Made by a program: the position numbers and the translations under genes. Below, in pieces: positions 19,359-28,283 of a stretch of DNA of 64,000 nt (positions within the stretch are counted from its first letter, which is position 1; every line of letters starts with the position of its first letter). This DNA comes from Telluria antibiotica (GTDB taxonomy: Bacteria; Pseudomonadota; Gammaproteobacteria; Burkholderiales; Burkholderiaceae_D), in contig NZ_JAAQOM010000011.1 in assembly GCF_011682055.1 (NCBI RefSeq), positions 124,001-188,000 of the forward strand, read 5' to 3'. The notes below the pieces were generated by a model. The model saw only the letters and a program-made list of their open reading frames with translations, was not told the origin of the DNA and made no database searches.

Positions 19359-19389
19359 CGAACGGGGTTGGGAAGAAAATCCCCGTTCG
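19359..19389. promoter_or_regulatory. Inverted repeat in the ECF sigma / S8 protease divergent promoter region
   Basis: CGAACGGGG (19359-19367) and CCCCGTTCG (19381-19389) form a perfect 9-bp inverted repeat around 13 bases. AAACGA and TCGTTT extend it imperfectly outward. It sits in the 95-base gap between two divergent start codons and could be an operator or two face-to-face sigma-factor promoter elements. Confidence 0.55.
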
Positions 19390-19417
19390 GATCGTTTACC
19401 TGACATAGACACTGTTC

Positions 19418-19894
19418 ATGCTTGCCGACGAGATTGCCGCCCTACTGCCCCGCATGCGCCGTTTTGCGCGGGCGCTGACCTTTCACCGCGAAGATGCGGA
19501 CGACGTGGTGCAGATCGCAATGGAGCGCGCGCTCGGCCGCAGCGAACAGTGGGAACCGGGGACGCGGCTCGACAGCTGGCTCTTCCGGATCATCAAGAAC
19601 GCATGGATCGACGAAGTACGCAGCCGCACCCGGCGCGCCGAGCTGTTCGCGCCGGAGGAGGAAGGTGAACATGTGGGCGACGATACGGCGCAGGCGCACC
19701 AGCAGCGGCTCGCGGTCCAGAAGGCGATCAGCCTGCTGTCCGAGGAGCACCGGCTCGTCGTCGGCCTCGTGCTGGTGGACGGCTTGCCGTACAAGGAAGC
19801 CGCCGAGGTGCTGGAGATCCCCATCGGCACGCTCACCAGCCGCCTCGCCCGCGCCCGCGACGCCCTGCAGCAGTTGCTCGCCGATCAGACCTAG
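19418..19894 (+). CDS. ECF-type RNA polymerase sigma factor
   Basis: 158 residues. Sigma region 2 (residues 1-70) contains DADDVVQIAMERAL and LDSWLFRIIKNAWIDEVRSR; region 4 (about 105-155) contains the helix-turn-helix YKEAAEVLEIPIGTLTSRLARARDAL. Region 3 is missing, as in extracytoplasmic-function sigma factors. Such proteins direct RNA polymerase to envelope- or stress-response promoters and are held by a membrane anti-sigma factor, here encoded 8 bases downstream. The divergent S8 protease gene is the likeliest regulon member. Confidence 0.92.
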   Translation: MLADEIAALLPRMRRFARALTFHREDADDVVQIAMERALGRSEQWEPGTRLDSWLFRIIKNAWIDEVRSRTRRAELFAPEEEGEHVGDDTAQAHQQRLAVQKAISLLSEEHRLVVGLVLVDGLPYKEAAEVLEIPIGTLTSRLARARDALQQLLADQT

Positions 19895-19902
19895 AGGACA
19901 CG

Positions 19903-20622
19903 ATGAGATTTTCCGATGAAACCCTGATGGCCTATGCCGACGGCGAGCTCGATCCCCAGGAGCGCGCCGCCATCGAACAGGCGATGCGCGACGACCCGGC
20001 CGTCGCCAATGCCGTGGCCAACCACCGCGCGCTGCGGTCCGACGTCGCCGCCGCCTTTGCCGGCATCCTCGACGAGCCCGTGCCCGCGCGGCTGCAGCCG
20101 CCCGCGCCGGCGCCGGTGCTGTCGCTCGATGCGGCGCGGGCCGAGCGCACGGCCGCGAAGGCGCGCCGCACGTGGTCGTGGCCGGAATGGGGTGCGCTGG
20201 CGGCGATGCTCGTCGTCGGCGTCCTGGCCGGCAAGGCCCTCCCCGGCGGCGCGCCCGCCATCGCCGGCAACGGCGGCCAGGTGGTGGCGCGGGGCGAACT
20301 CGCGTCCGCGCTCGACAGCCAGGTCGGCGGCCAGGGCAGCGGGAAGGTCAAGGTCGGCGTCAGCTTCGCCGCCCGCGACGGCGATTACTGCCGCACCTTC
20401 GTCATGGGGACGTCGGCCGGCCTCGCGTGCCGCGCGGGCGGGCAATGGAAGATTCCCGTGCTGTCGGAAACGGCGCCCGAGGCCGCCGGCGGCTACCGCC
20501 AGGCCGGCAGCGCGTTGCCGGCGGCCGTGCTGGACGCCGTCGACGAACGCATCGCGGGCAAGCCGCTCGACGCGGCGGGAGAAGAAGCGGCGCGGGCCCG
20601 CGGCTGGCAGGCCGGCCGCTAA
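19903..20622 (+). CDS. Membrane-anchored anti-sigma factor
   Basis: 239 residues. The cytoplasmic N-terminus has the anti-sigma pattern SDETLMAYADGELDPQERAAIEQAM, with a helical bundle to about 60. A Pro/Ala linker leads to one membrane helix at about 94-113 (EWGALAAMLVVGVLAGKAL), then a periplasmic domain containing two Cys (GDYCRTF and GLACRAGG) that could form a disulfide. The zinc-binding HxxxCxxC motif of ZAS anti-sigma factors is absent. It overlaps nothing but follows the sigma gene by 8 bases, so the two are coupled. A signal acting on the periplasmic domain presumably frees the sigma factor. Confidence 0.85.
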   Translation: MRFSDETLMAYADGELDPQERAAIEQAMRDDPAVANAVANHRALRSDVAAAFAGILDEPVPARLQPPAPAPVLSLDAARAERTAAKARRTWSWPEWGALAAMLVVGVLAGKALPGGAPAIAGNGGQVVARGELASALDSQVGGQGSGKVKVGVSFAARDGDYCRTFVMGTSAGLACRAGGQWKIPVLSETAPEAAGGYRQAGSALPAAVLDAVDERIAGKPLDAAGEEAARARGWQAGR

Positions 20623-20660
20623 GAACCTATCTCGGTGGCGTAACGTACGTGGTTCGCGAA

Positions 20661-20742
20661 CGTCCGCGTGGGCACAGGGGTGCCCACCCTACGATCTATC
20701 TCGGTACCCTGGTAGGGTGGGCACCCCGTGCCCACGCGTAAC
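20661..20742. repeat. Palindromic GTAGGGTGGGC repeat, copy 4 (anti-sigma/rsmA)
   Basis: CGTGGGCACAGGGGTGCCC followed by ACCCTAC (to 20692), about 19 bases, then GTAGGGTGGGCACCCCGTGC. Flanking sequences (GTACGTGGTTCGCGA and GTATGCGGTTCGCGA) are also related, so the repeated module is larger than the palindrome. It lies in the gap between the convergent anti-sigma and rsmA genes. Confidence 0.88.
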
Positions 20743-20786
20743 GTATGCGGTTCGCGAGGGTTCGTTGGAACAGGCGCCGAGGCGCG

Positions 20787-21566
20787 TCAGGCCAGCGGCT
20801 TCAGTATGTTGGCGAGCGCCACGTACTGTTCCAGCCCCACGGCTTCCGGGCGCGCGCCCGGGTCGATGCCGGCGTCGACGAGCTGCTGCTCGGTGAACAT
20901 GCCGGCCACGCAGTTGCGGATCACCTTGCGGCGCTGCGAGAACGCCTTCTGCACGACGGCTTCCAGGGTACGCGCGTCGGCCGGCAGCTGGCGCTTCGTC
21001 GGCACCATGCGCACGATGGCGGAATCGACTTGCGGCGGCGGATCGAACGCCGTGGGCGGCACGACGAACAGCATGGCCATGTCGTAGCGCCACTGCAGCA
21101 TCACGGACAGGCGGCTGTACGCTTTCGTGCCCGGCTCCGCCACCATGCGCTCCACGACCTCTTTCTGCAGCATGAAGTGCTGGTCCTCGATGAGGTGGGC
21201 GAAGTCGGCCAGGTGGAACAGCAGCGGGCTCGAGATGTTGTACGGCAGGTTGCCCACCACGCGCAGCTTCTTCCCTTCCGGGACGGGAATGCTGCCGAAA
21301 TCGAACTTCAGCGCGTCGCCCGAGTGGACCGTCAGGCGTTCGCGCGGATACGATTTTTCCAGGCGCGCGACGAGGTCGCGGTCCAGCTCGACCACGTGCA
21401 TGTGGTCCAGCTCCTTGAGCAGCAGCGCCGTCATCGCGGCCAGGCCAGGGCCGATTTCGACCATGGTGTCGCCGCGGCGCGGGCCGATCGATTCGATGAT
21501 GTCGTGGAGGACGTGGTCGTCGGTCAGGAAGTTCTGGCCGAAGCGCTTGCGGGCTACGTGTTTCAT
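20787..21566 (-). CDS. rsmA: 16S rRNA (adenine1518-N6/adenine1519-N6)-dimethyltransferase
   Basis: 259 residues, normal for RsmA (KsgA), which dimethylates two adjacent adenines in the 16S rRNA 3' hairpin late in 30S assembly. It begins ARKRFGQNFLTDDHV, with SAM motif EIGPGLAAMT and catalytic motif NLPYNIS; the C-terminal RNA-binding region holds AFSQRRKVIRN. It is the last gene of lptD-surA-pdxA-rsmA, starting 4 bases after the pdxA stop codon. Confidence 0.97.
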   Translation of the reverse strand: MKHVARKRFGQNFLTDDHVLHDIIESIGPRRGDTMVEIGPGLAAMTALLLKELDHMHVVELDRDLVARLEKSYPRERLTVHSGDALKFDFGSIPVPEGKKLRVVGNLPYNISSPLLFHLADFAHLIEDQHFMLQKEVVERMVAEPGTKAYSRLSVMLQWRYDMAMLFVVPPTAFDPPPQVDSAIVRMVPTKRQLPADARTLEAVVQKAFSQRRKVIRNCVAGMFTEQQLVDAGIDPGARPEAVGLEQYVALANILKPLA

Positions 21567-21570
21567 TGTC

Positions 21571-22620
21571 TTATGCGGGTTGTTGCTGTTGTGCGCGCAC
21601 CATGGCGACGGCGACGCGGATCGCCTCTTCCATGCTGCCGCAATCGGCCTGCCCCAGGCCTTTCTCGGCCAGGTCGAGCGCCGTGCCGTGGTCGACGGAC
21701 GTGCGGATCAAAGGCAGGCCGAGCGTGATGTTGACGCCGCGGCCGAACGTCGCGTACTTGAGCACGGGCAGGCCCTGGTCGTGGTACATGGCCAGCACGG
21801 CATCGGCGTGCTGCAGATACTTCGGCTGGAACAGCGTGTCGGCCGGGTATGGGCCGCGTGCGTCGATGCCGCGGCTGCGCGCGTCGGCCAGCACCGGTTC
21901 GATCACGTCGATCTCTTCGCGGCCCAGGTAGCCGTTCTCGCCCGCGTGCGGGTTCAGGCCCGTCACGAGGATGCGCGGCGACGCGATGCCGAACTTCTGC
22001 ACGAGGTCCGCGTGCAGGATGTCCAGCACCTGCGCGAGGCTGTCCCGCGTGATCGCATCCGGGACGTCCTTCAGCGGCAGGTGCGTCGTCGCCAGCGCCA
22101 CGCGCAGATACGGTTGATCGTTACCGGGCGAGCCGGCGAGCATCATGACGACCTTGGGCGTCTGCGTCTTCTCGGCCAGGTATTCCGTGTGGCCGGAAAA
22201 CGCGACACCCGCATCGTTGATGGTGCTCTTCTGCAGCGGGGCCGTGACGATGGCATCCCACCAGCCGGCCTGCGTGCCCTCGATCGCGAGGTCGAGCGTC
22301 GCGAGCACGGCGCGGCCGTTGGCGGCATCCAGCTTGCCCGGCACGACGTGGGCGTCGAGCGGCACATCGACGACGGGGATGACGTCCTGGCCGAAGTGCG
22401 GCAGGCCGCTATGGCGCAGTGCGAGCGTGGAGATCGCGGACAGGCGGATCGCCGGGTCGATCAGGCTCGCCGTCAGCGACAAGAAGGCGGCATCGCCCAC
22501 GAGCACGCACCGGGCCGCGCCGCGCAGCGCCCACGCCGCGCGGATCGAGATCTCCGGACCGATGCCGGCCGGCTCGCCCACCGTGATGGCGAGCGTGGGG
22601 CGTGTGCCTGCCGGGGACAT
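21571..22620 (-). CDS. pdxA: 4-hydroxythreonine-4-phosphate dehydrogenase
   Basis: 349 residues, a metal-dependent NAD-linked dehydrogenase of vitamin B6 synthesis (DXP-dependent route). It starts [13 protein letters not shown], typical of PdxA, and shows metal-ligand and substrate segments [26 protein letters not shown] and [11 protein letters not shown], with conserved His in the last two. It lies 3 bases after surA and 4 bases before rsmA within the conserved operon. Confidence 0.96.
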   Translation of the reverse strand: MSPAGTRPTLAITVGEPAGIGPEISIRAAWALRGAARCVLVGDAAFLSLTASLIDPAIRLSAISTLALRHSGLPHFGQDVIPVVDVPLDAHVVPGKLDAANGRAVLATLDLAIEGTQAGWWDAIVTAPLQKSTINDAGVAFSGHTEYLAEKTQTPKVVMMLAGSPGNDQPYLRVALATTHLPLKDVPDAITRDSLAQVLDILHADLVQKFGIASPRILVTGLNPHAGENGYLGREEIDVIEPVLADARSRGIDARGPYPADTLFQPKYLQHADAVLAMYHDQGLPVLKYATFGRGVNITLGLPLIRTSVDHGTALDLAEKGLGQADCGSMEEAIRVAVAMVRAQQQQPA

Positions 22621-22623
22621 CGC

Positions 22624-24069
22624 TTATTTGTCCTCGCGGAACTCGACGTAGGCGCGGTCGCGGACCTGGCGGCTCCAGTCTTCCAGCGCTTCCTGGCGCT
22701 TGCGGTCGGTGAGGACCTGGCGCGCGGCCGAGCGTTCCTTCTCCTTCGACACGTCTTCCGACTTGCGCTCGACGACTTGCACGATGTGCAGGCCCAGCGG
22801 GGTCTTGATGACCTCGGACACGTCGCCCGGTTTCAGCGCGTTCATCGGATTCTCGAATTCAGGCATCGCGTCGCCCGGGAACAGCCAGCCCAGGTCGCCG
22901 CCCTTCGACGCCGAACCGTCCTGCGAGAACTGGCGCGCCATGTCTTCGAACGTGGCCTGCTTGCTCACGATCTTCTGGCGGATGTCTTCGAGCTTCTTGC
23001 GGGCTTCGTCCTCGGTCTGCGTCGGCGTGATCTTCAGCAGGATGTGGCGCGCGTGCGTCTGCTGCACGACGGCCTGGTCGGGCTTCTGCTCGCTTTCCAG
23101 CTTGCGTTCATTGACCAGCTTGATGATGTGGAAGCCGACGTTGGTACGGATCACGGGCGTGACCTGGCCCGGCTTCAGCTTGTGCAGTTCGCTCGCGAAG
23201 ATCGGGGGCAGGCGGTCCGGGTCGCGCCAGCCGACGGCACCGCCCTTCAGTGCGTCCGGCGAATCGGAATACGTAGCGGCCATCTTGGCGAAGTCCGCAC
23301 CCGTGCGCAGCTGGCGCGCGACTTCGTCGGCGCGGGCCTTGCGCGCGGCAATCTGCTCGGGCGACGCGTTTTCCGGGATGCGCACGAGGATCTGCGCGAT
23401 GTCCACCTCGACCTTGTCGGCCGCGGCGGCCTTCTCGGCGGCCATGTACGTGTCGATCTCGGCGTCCGTGACCTGGATCTTGCTGTCGACTTCGTGCTCG
23501 ATCAGGCGCTGCATCATGATCTCGTTGCGGATCTGCTCGCGGAACTTGGAGAACGGCAGGCCCTCCTTCTCCATCGCGTTGCGCATGTCCTGCACGCTCA
23601 TCTTCTGGTTCTCGGCGATGCGGCCGATGGCGCGGTCGAGCGTCGTGTCGTCGACGCGCACGCCCATTTCCTTGGCCATCTGGAGTTGGGCGCGTTCGGT
23701 GATCATGGCCTCGACGACCTGGCGGCGCAGGTCTTCCTCGGCCGGCATCTGCGCGCCCTGGGCCTTCAGGCGCTGGATGATCTCGGCCACGCGCTGCTCG
23801 ACGTCGCGCTTCGTGATGACTTCGTCGTTGACGATCACGTACACGGAATCGATCACGTGGGCATTGCTGGACGCCGGCGGCAGGAAGCCGGTGCCCGGCT
23901 TCGTCGACGCCGTTGCCGGCGCAGCGGCGGCCGGCTTGGCGGCGGGAGCGGCAGCAGGAGCGGCCGGTGCGGCCTGGGCCAGGACGTCGCCGGCGGCGAA
24001 GGCGCACAGCAGCACCGCCGCCAGCTTGAGCTGGTGCGGACGGCGTGGGGACAGACGGGTAGTACGCAT
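22624..24069 (-). CDS. surA: Periplasmic chaperone/peptidyl-prolyl isomerase SurA
   Basis: About 481 residues. After the signal peptide (RRPHQLKLAAVLLCAFAAG...VLAQ) comes an Ala/Pro-rich linker, the SurA N-terminal chaperone domain (IDSVYVIVNDEVITKRDVEQ), and two PpiC parvulin domains with the hallmark segments GGAVGWRDPDRLPP and GGDLGWLFPGDAMP. SurA escorts unfolded outer-membrane proteins, including LptD, to the Bam complex. Start is uncertain: Met codons at 24108 and 24084 are also in frame, none has a clear ribosome-binding site, and 24069 gives the most normal signal peptide. It follows lptD closely. Confidence 0.94.
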   Translation of the reverse strand: MRTTRLSPRRPHQLKLAAVLLCAFAAGDVLAQAAPAAPAAAPAAKPAAAAPATASTKPGTGFLPPASSNAHVIDSVYVIVNDEVITKRDVEQRVAEIIQRLKAQGAQMPAEEDLRRQVVEAMITERAQLQMAKEMGVRVDDTTLDRAIGRIAENQKMSVQDMRNAMEKEGLPFSKFREQIRNEIMMQRLIEHEVDSKIQVTDAEIDTYMAAEKAAAADKVEVDIAQILVRIPENASPEQIAARKARADEVARQLRTGADFAKMAATYSDSPDALKGGAVGWRDPDRLPPIFASELHKLKPGQVTPVIRTNVGFHIIKLVNERKLESEQKPDQAVVQQTHARHILLKITPTQTEDEARKKLEDIRQKIVSKQATFEDMARQFSQDGSASKGGDLGWLFPGDAMPEFENPMNALKPGDVSEVIKTPLGLHIVQVVERKSEDVSKEKERSAARQVLTDRKRQEALEDWSRQVRDRAYVEFREDK

Positions 24070-24115
24070 ATTCAGGAAAGCACTCATTTCAGGTAACGGG
24101 TTGTCCATGGACCGG

Positions 24116-26392
24116 TCAGGGGCGGCCGACGTTGGTATTCAGCCGGGTGTAGCCGGGGATGCTCTTGTTGAAGGTATCCAGCGCGTTGCCGACGCCGAGG
24201 TGCGACAGGCCGTTCAGCTCGAGCTGGAAGAAGCTCGTCGTGGAGAGGGTCTGCGCGGCGGTCACGAAACGCTGTGCGCCCATGCGGAAGACCCAGCAAT
24301 CCGCCTTGTACTCGAGCCCCACGAGGCTCTCGAGCAGTTTGCGGTCGCGCGTCGAGTAGCTGACCCGGCTCACGCCATACCAGCGCTGCGTCAGCGGCCA
24401 CTGGCCCGACACGTCGACGTTGCGGAAGCCGTTGGCAAGGCCGAAGGTGTCGCGCTGGAAGCGGTATTCCAGGTTCAACACCTTCATCGGGGCCGGCTGC
24501 CATTGCACCCCGAAATTCGAGCTGTACAGGCTGCGCGCCTGTGCATCGTATTGTACGCCGCTGTCGACGGTCCACGACTCCGAGATGCGGCCCGACGCCG
24601 CCACCAGCGCGTCCGAGCGCGTCTGGTTGCGTGGCTCGCTCGAATTCAGGCGCACGCTGGGGTCGGAGAAATAATAGCGGTTGCCGACGGCCAGGCGCAG
24701 GCGCTCGGCGCCGTCGGACTCGATGAAGCGCGACACGATCGCCGCCGTCAGCTGGTTCGCGTCCGACACCTTGTCGGCACCGACGAAGCGGTTTTCCGTG
24801 AACAGCTGGGCGTAGTTGAAGCCCGCCACGCCCGTGTCGAAATTGGGGATGTCGTCCTGCTTCTTGTACGGCGTGCGCACGTAGAACAGGCGCGGCTCCA
24901 GGGTCTGTGTGCCGTCCGGGCCGAACAGCGACGACTTGCGCTCGAACGTCATGCCGCCGTCCAGCGAGAACGTGGGCAGCACGCGCGAGATGTGGTTGTC
25001 GTTGTTGACGTTGCTCGTCAGGTCGTACTGCGTCGCGTGCAGCATGACCTTGGGCGTGATGAACCAGCCCGGATGCACCCACGGATAGCTGACCTGGCCG
25101 ACGAAGTTGGCGCGGTTGCCCTGCACCTGCTTCTCGTCCGGATGGGAGAAGCGCACGGCCTCGGCGTCGACCGCCCAGTCGAAGCCGCCCAGCACGTCGT
25201 AGCGGCCGGCGTGAAAGTTAACCTGGGGCAGGCGGTTGTACGGCGTCGCCACCGTCAGCGCCGGATTCAGCACGGCGCCCGGGTCCTGCAGGATCTGGAA
25301 GTCCTGCACGCGGGCCGTCAGGTTCCAGTACTGGCCGTAGTACTCCGTGTGCAGTTCGCGCACGAGCTGGCGCACGGCGCTGGCGGCGACGGTGCGCGAG
25401 AAGTCGGACGGGTATTCGTTGTCGGACGCCGCATGCGCGTTCCAGCCGAACGCCCAGCCCGGCGCCAGCGCCTGGTTGTGCAGGGTGTCGACCCACCAGC
25501 GGTTGCGGTGTGCCAGGCCGTCGTTCGCGAGGAATTCCACGTGGCTCTCGCCGCTGTATGCGCCTGCGCCCGTCTCGCCCAAGTAGCGCCCCGTCGCGCC
25601 CAGCTGCAGGCCGCGCGCGAAGATGTAGCGCGGGAACAGCGTCAGGTCGCGGTTCGGCGCGATGTTGACGTAGTACGGCACCATCAGCTCGGCCGAGCCC
25701 TTGGAGCCCAGGCCGATCGTGGGCGGCAGCCAGCCGGAGCGGCGTGCGCCCGACAGCGAGAACGACATCGCCGGCGTGCCGATGATGGGCACGTCCTTGA
25801 AATAGATGATGGTCTTGCCCGCCGTGCCGATGTCGCGGCCCTGGTCCAGGCGCAGGGTGCTGGACTTCAGGTACCAGTCGGGATTGGGGCCTTCGCACGT
25901 GCTGTACGTGCCGTCGACGACGACGGCCTCGTCCTCGCCGAGGAAGTTGATGCGGTCGGCCCTGCCCTGCGCATTGTTCACATGCAGGCGGTATGCGGGG
26001 TGCAGCACCCAGCCCTTGCCCGTTTCCAGGTTCAGTTGCAGGGCATCGCCCTTGTAGCGGTCGCCGAAGCGCCACATCGTGATATTGCCTTCGGCCGTGA
26101 CCTCGTCCTCGACGCGGCGGTAGCAGGCCGTGTCGGCCGTGACGCCGGTGGCGCCGCGCGTGATCTCGACGTTGCGCACCATGTTCAGGATGCGATCGGG
26201 GCGGCCGCTGAATTCCTCCGCACGCATCGTGATCGGAAGATCCTGCTCGTTCGGATGGGCCGGCGCGGGCATGGGCGCGGCCGCCGGCTGCGCTGCCGTC
26301 TGTGCATACAACGGCCCCGCGGCCATGGCCACGAGGGCGGACAGGGCGGCGGTTCGCCGCGGCGGGAATGGTAGGGCCGTCATCCAGCTCAT
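24116..26392 (-). CDS. lptD: LPS-assembly outer-membrane protein LptD
   Basis: About 758 residues. Signal peptide, an OstA/LptA-like N-terminal jellyroll (ITMRAEEFSGRPDRILNMVR ... GNITMWRFGDRYKGDAL), then a large C-terminal beta-barrel. Three cysteines are visible (DTACYRR, YSTCEGP, KADCWVF); E. coli LptD uses four to form its maturation disulfides. It works with LptE, also in this window, to place LPS in the outer leaflet. The start MSWMTALPFPPRR was chosen to give a standard signal peptide; Met32 of the same frame is an alternative. Divergent from amgK. Confidence 0.95.
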   Translation of the reverse strand: MSWMTALPFPPRRTAALSALVAMAAGPLYAQTAAQPAAAPMPAPAHPNEQDLPITMRAEEFSGRPDRILNMVRNVEITRGATGVTADTACYRRVEDEVTAEGNITMWRFGDRYKGDALQLNLETGKGWVLHPAYRLHVNNAQGRADRINFLGEDEAVVVDGTYSTCEGPNPDWYLKSSTLRLDQGRDIGTAGKTIIYFKDVPIIGTPAMSFSLSGARRSGWLPPTIGLGSKGSAELMVPYYVNIAPNRDLTLFPRYIFARGLQLGATGRYLGETGAGAYSGESHVEFLANDGLAHRNRWWVDTLHNQALAPGWAFGWNAHAASDNEYPSDFSRTVAASAVRQLVRELHTEYYGQYWNLTARVQDFQILQDPGAVLNPALTVATPYNRLPQVNFHAGRYDVLGGFDWAVDAEAVRFSHPDEKQVQGNRANFVGQVSYPWVHPGWFITPKVMLHATQYDLTSNVNNDNHISRVLPTFSLDGGMTFERKSSLFGPDGTQTLEPRLFYVRTPYKKQDDIPNFDTGVAGFNYAQLFTENRFVGADKVSDANQLTAAIVSRFIESDGAERLRLAVGNRYYFSDPSVRLNSSEPRNQTRSDALVAASGRISESWTVDSGVQYDAQARSLYSSNFGVQWQPAPMKVLNLEYRFQRDTFGLANGFRNVDVSGQWPLTQRWYGVSRVSYSTRDRKLLESLVGLEYKADCWVFRMGAQRFVTAAQTLSTTSFFQLELNGLSHLGVGNALDTFNKSIPGYTRLNTNVGRP

Positions 26393-26487
26393 GAAAGATC
26401 GCGTTGCACCATAGAGGGCGATTTTTTGGATTGAATCTCGTATTATATGGGAATTCCTATCACCAACCCGTTTCACCGGGACGCTTC
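26393..26487. promoter_or_regulatory. Divergent promoter region of lptD and amgK
   Basis: A 95-base AT-rich gap. On the plus strand TCGTATTATATGG (about 26445-26457) offers a -10-like box for amgK, with TTGGAT-like sequence upstream. The pairing of outer-membrane assembly genes with cell-wall recycling genes here is the same as in pseudomonads. Confidence 0.4.
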
Positions 26488-27546
26488 ATGTCTTCTCAGT
26501 CTCAACACGCTCCCACCTCCCACGACAAGGATACCCGCCTCGCCCTGTTGACAGAATGGCTCGGTTCGCTCGACCTCGTCGACGTCGCCACCGTGCGCCC
26601 CGCGTCGACGGATGCGAGTTTCCGCCGCTATTTCCGCCTCGATGTTGTGCCGGCGCTACGCGACAAGCTGGGCGCCACCCTCGTCGCGATGGACGCCCCG
26701 CCGGAGCGCGAAAACGTACCCGCGTTCATCAACGTGGCCGGCCTGCTGCGCGATGCCGGCGTCACCGTGCCCGCCATCGTGGCCCGCAACGTGGAAGCCG
26801 GCTTCCTGCTGCTGTCCGACCTCGGCACGACGACGTACCTGCAGCGCCTGGACGTCGACAATGCGTCGTTCATGTACTCGGACGCCGTCGACGCGCTGAT
26901 CAAGTTCCAGCTCGCGAGCCAGCCCGGCGTGCTGCCCGAATTCGACCGCGCCTTCGTGCTGCGCGAACTGAACATCTTCCCCGAGTGGTTCATCGGCCGT
27001 CACCTGGGCGTGCAGCTGGACGACGCCCAGCGCGCCCAGCTCGACAAGGTGTTCGAGGCCATCACGGCCAACGTGTTGGCGCAACAGCAAGTCTACATGC
27101 ACCGCGATTTCCATTCCCGCAACCTGATGTTCCTCGACCAGGGCAACCCGGGCGTGCTGGACTTCCAGGATGCCGTCTACGGCCCCGTCACCTACGACCT
27201 GGCGTCGCTGCTGCGCGACGCGTACATCCAGTGGGACGAGGAATTCGTGCTGGACTGGGTCGTGCGTTACTGGCAGAGCGCGAAGCAGGTCGGGCTGCCC
27301 GTCAATCCGGACATCGACGCGTTCTACCGCGACTTCGAGTACATGGGCTTGCAGCGCCACCTGAAAATCCTGGGCATCTTCTGCCGCCTGAACTACCGCG
27401 ACGGCAAGTCCACCTATATGGGGGACCTGCCCACGGTGATGGAATACGTGCGCAAGACCGCCCACCGCTACACCGAACTGCGCCCGCTCGTACGCCTGCT
27501 CGACGCCTTCGAGGACAAGGCGCCGCAGGTCGGCTACACCTTTTAA
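26488..27546 (+). CDS. amgK: N-acetylmuramate/N-acetylglucosamine kinase AmgK
   Basis: 352 residues with an aminoglycoside-phosphotransferase-like fold. The catalytic loop is YMHRDFHSRNLMFL and the metal-binding segment is GVLDFQDAVYGP. AmgK phosphorylates MurNAc and GlcNAc at C1 in the peptidoglycan-recycling shortcut that bypasses de novo UDP-MurNAc synthesis, known from Pseudomonas and linked there to fosfomycin tolerance. The next gene, murU, encodes the following step. The start MSSQSQ is 28 codons inside the longest frame and avoids an implausible leader. Confidence 0.93.
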   Translation: MSSQSQHAPTSHDKDTRLALLTEWLGSLDLVDVATVRPASTDASFRRYFRLDVVPALRDKLGATLVAMDAPPERENVPAFINVAGLLRDAGVTVPAIVARNVEAGFLLLSDLGTTTYLQRLDVDNASFMYSDAVDALIKFQLASQPGVLPEFDRAFVLRELNIFPEWFIGRHLGVQLDDAQRAQLDKVFEAITANVLAQQQVYMHRDFHSRNLMFLDQGNPGVLDFQDAVYGPVTYDLASLLRDAYIQWDEEFVLDWVVRYWQSAKQVGLPVNPDIDAFYRDFEYMGLQRHLKILGIFCRLNYRDGKSTYMGDLPTVMEYVRKTAHRYTELRPLVRLLDAFEDKAPQVGYTF

Positions 27547-27557
27547 AAGTCGATCCG

Positions 27558-28283
27558 ATGAAAGCCATGATCTTCGCCGCAGGCCGCGGCGAGCGGATGC
27601 GTCCGCTGACCGACACCTGCCCGAAGCCCCTGCTCAAGGTGCGCGGCCGTCCCCTCATCACGTGGCACGTGCTGAACCTCGTGCGCGCCGGCATGCCGGA
27701 CATCGTCATCAACCACTCCCACCTCGGCCACATGATCGAGGAAGAGCTGGGCGACGGCAGCCGCTACGGCGCGCGCATCGTCTACTCGCACGAGCCGACG
27801 CCGCTGGAAACGGCCGGCGGCATCGCCAACGCGCTGCACCTGCTGGGTGACGAACCGTTCCTGGCCGTCTCCGGCGACATCTACGCGCCCTACTTCGACT
27901 TCGACCAGGTCAAGGACGTGCTGAAGGACACCGACGCCGTCGGCCAGCCCATTCCGCCCGAGAAGCGCGACATCGCCTGGCTGTACCTGACGCCGAACCC
28001 GTGGCACAACCCGGACGGCGACTTCGGCCTGACGATGTACACGCTGTCGAACGATGGCACCCCGAAATGGAATTTCTCGAACATCGGCGTCTATCGTCCC
28101 GAGATGTTTGACGGGATCAAGCCCGGCGAAGTTTCGCGGCTCGGCCCCCTGATGCGCAAGTTCATTGACCTGGGTCGCATCGGCGGTGAAATCTACGACG
28201 GCCAATGGGTCAATGTGGGCACCGTGCGCCAGCTGGAAGAACTGAACGCGCCGCCCGGTTCCAAGCCGAAAGCGGGCACCTGA
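27558..28283 (+). CDS. murU: N-acetylmuramate-1-phosphate uridylyltransferase MurU
   Basis: 241 residues, a sugar nucleotidyltransferase. The N-terminal signature is FAAGRGERMRPLTDTCPKPL, followed by the active-site GD pair in VSGDIYAPYFDF and a C-terminal NVGTVRQLEELN. It converts MurNAc-1-phosphate and UTP to UDP-MurNAc. It lies 11 bases after amgK, and its TGA stop overlaps the pepP ATG in ATGA-type fashion (TGATG). Confidence 0.94.
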   Translation: MKAMIFAAGRGERMRPLTDTCPKPLLKVRGRPLITWHVLNLVRAGMPDIVINHSHLGHMIEEELGDGSRYGARIVYSHEPTPLETAGGIANALHLLGDEPFLAVSGDIYAPYFDFDQVKDVLKDTDAVGQPIPPEKRDIAWLYLTPNPWHNPDGDFGLTMYTLSNDGTPKWNFSNIGVYRPEMFDGIKPGEVSRLGPLMRKFIDLGRIGGEIYDGQWVNVGTVRQLEELNAPPGSKPKAGT

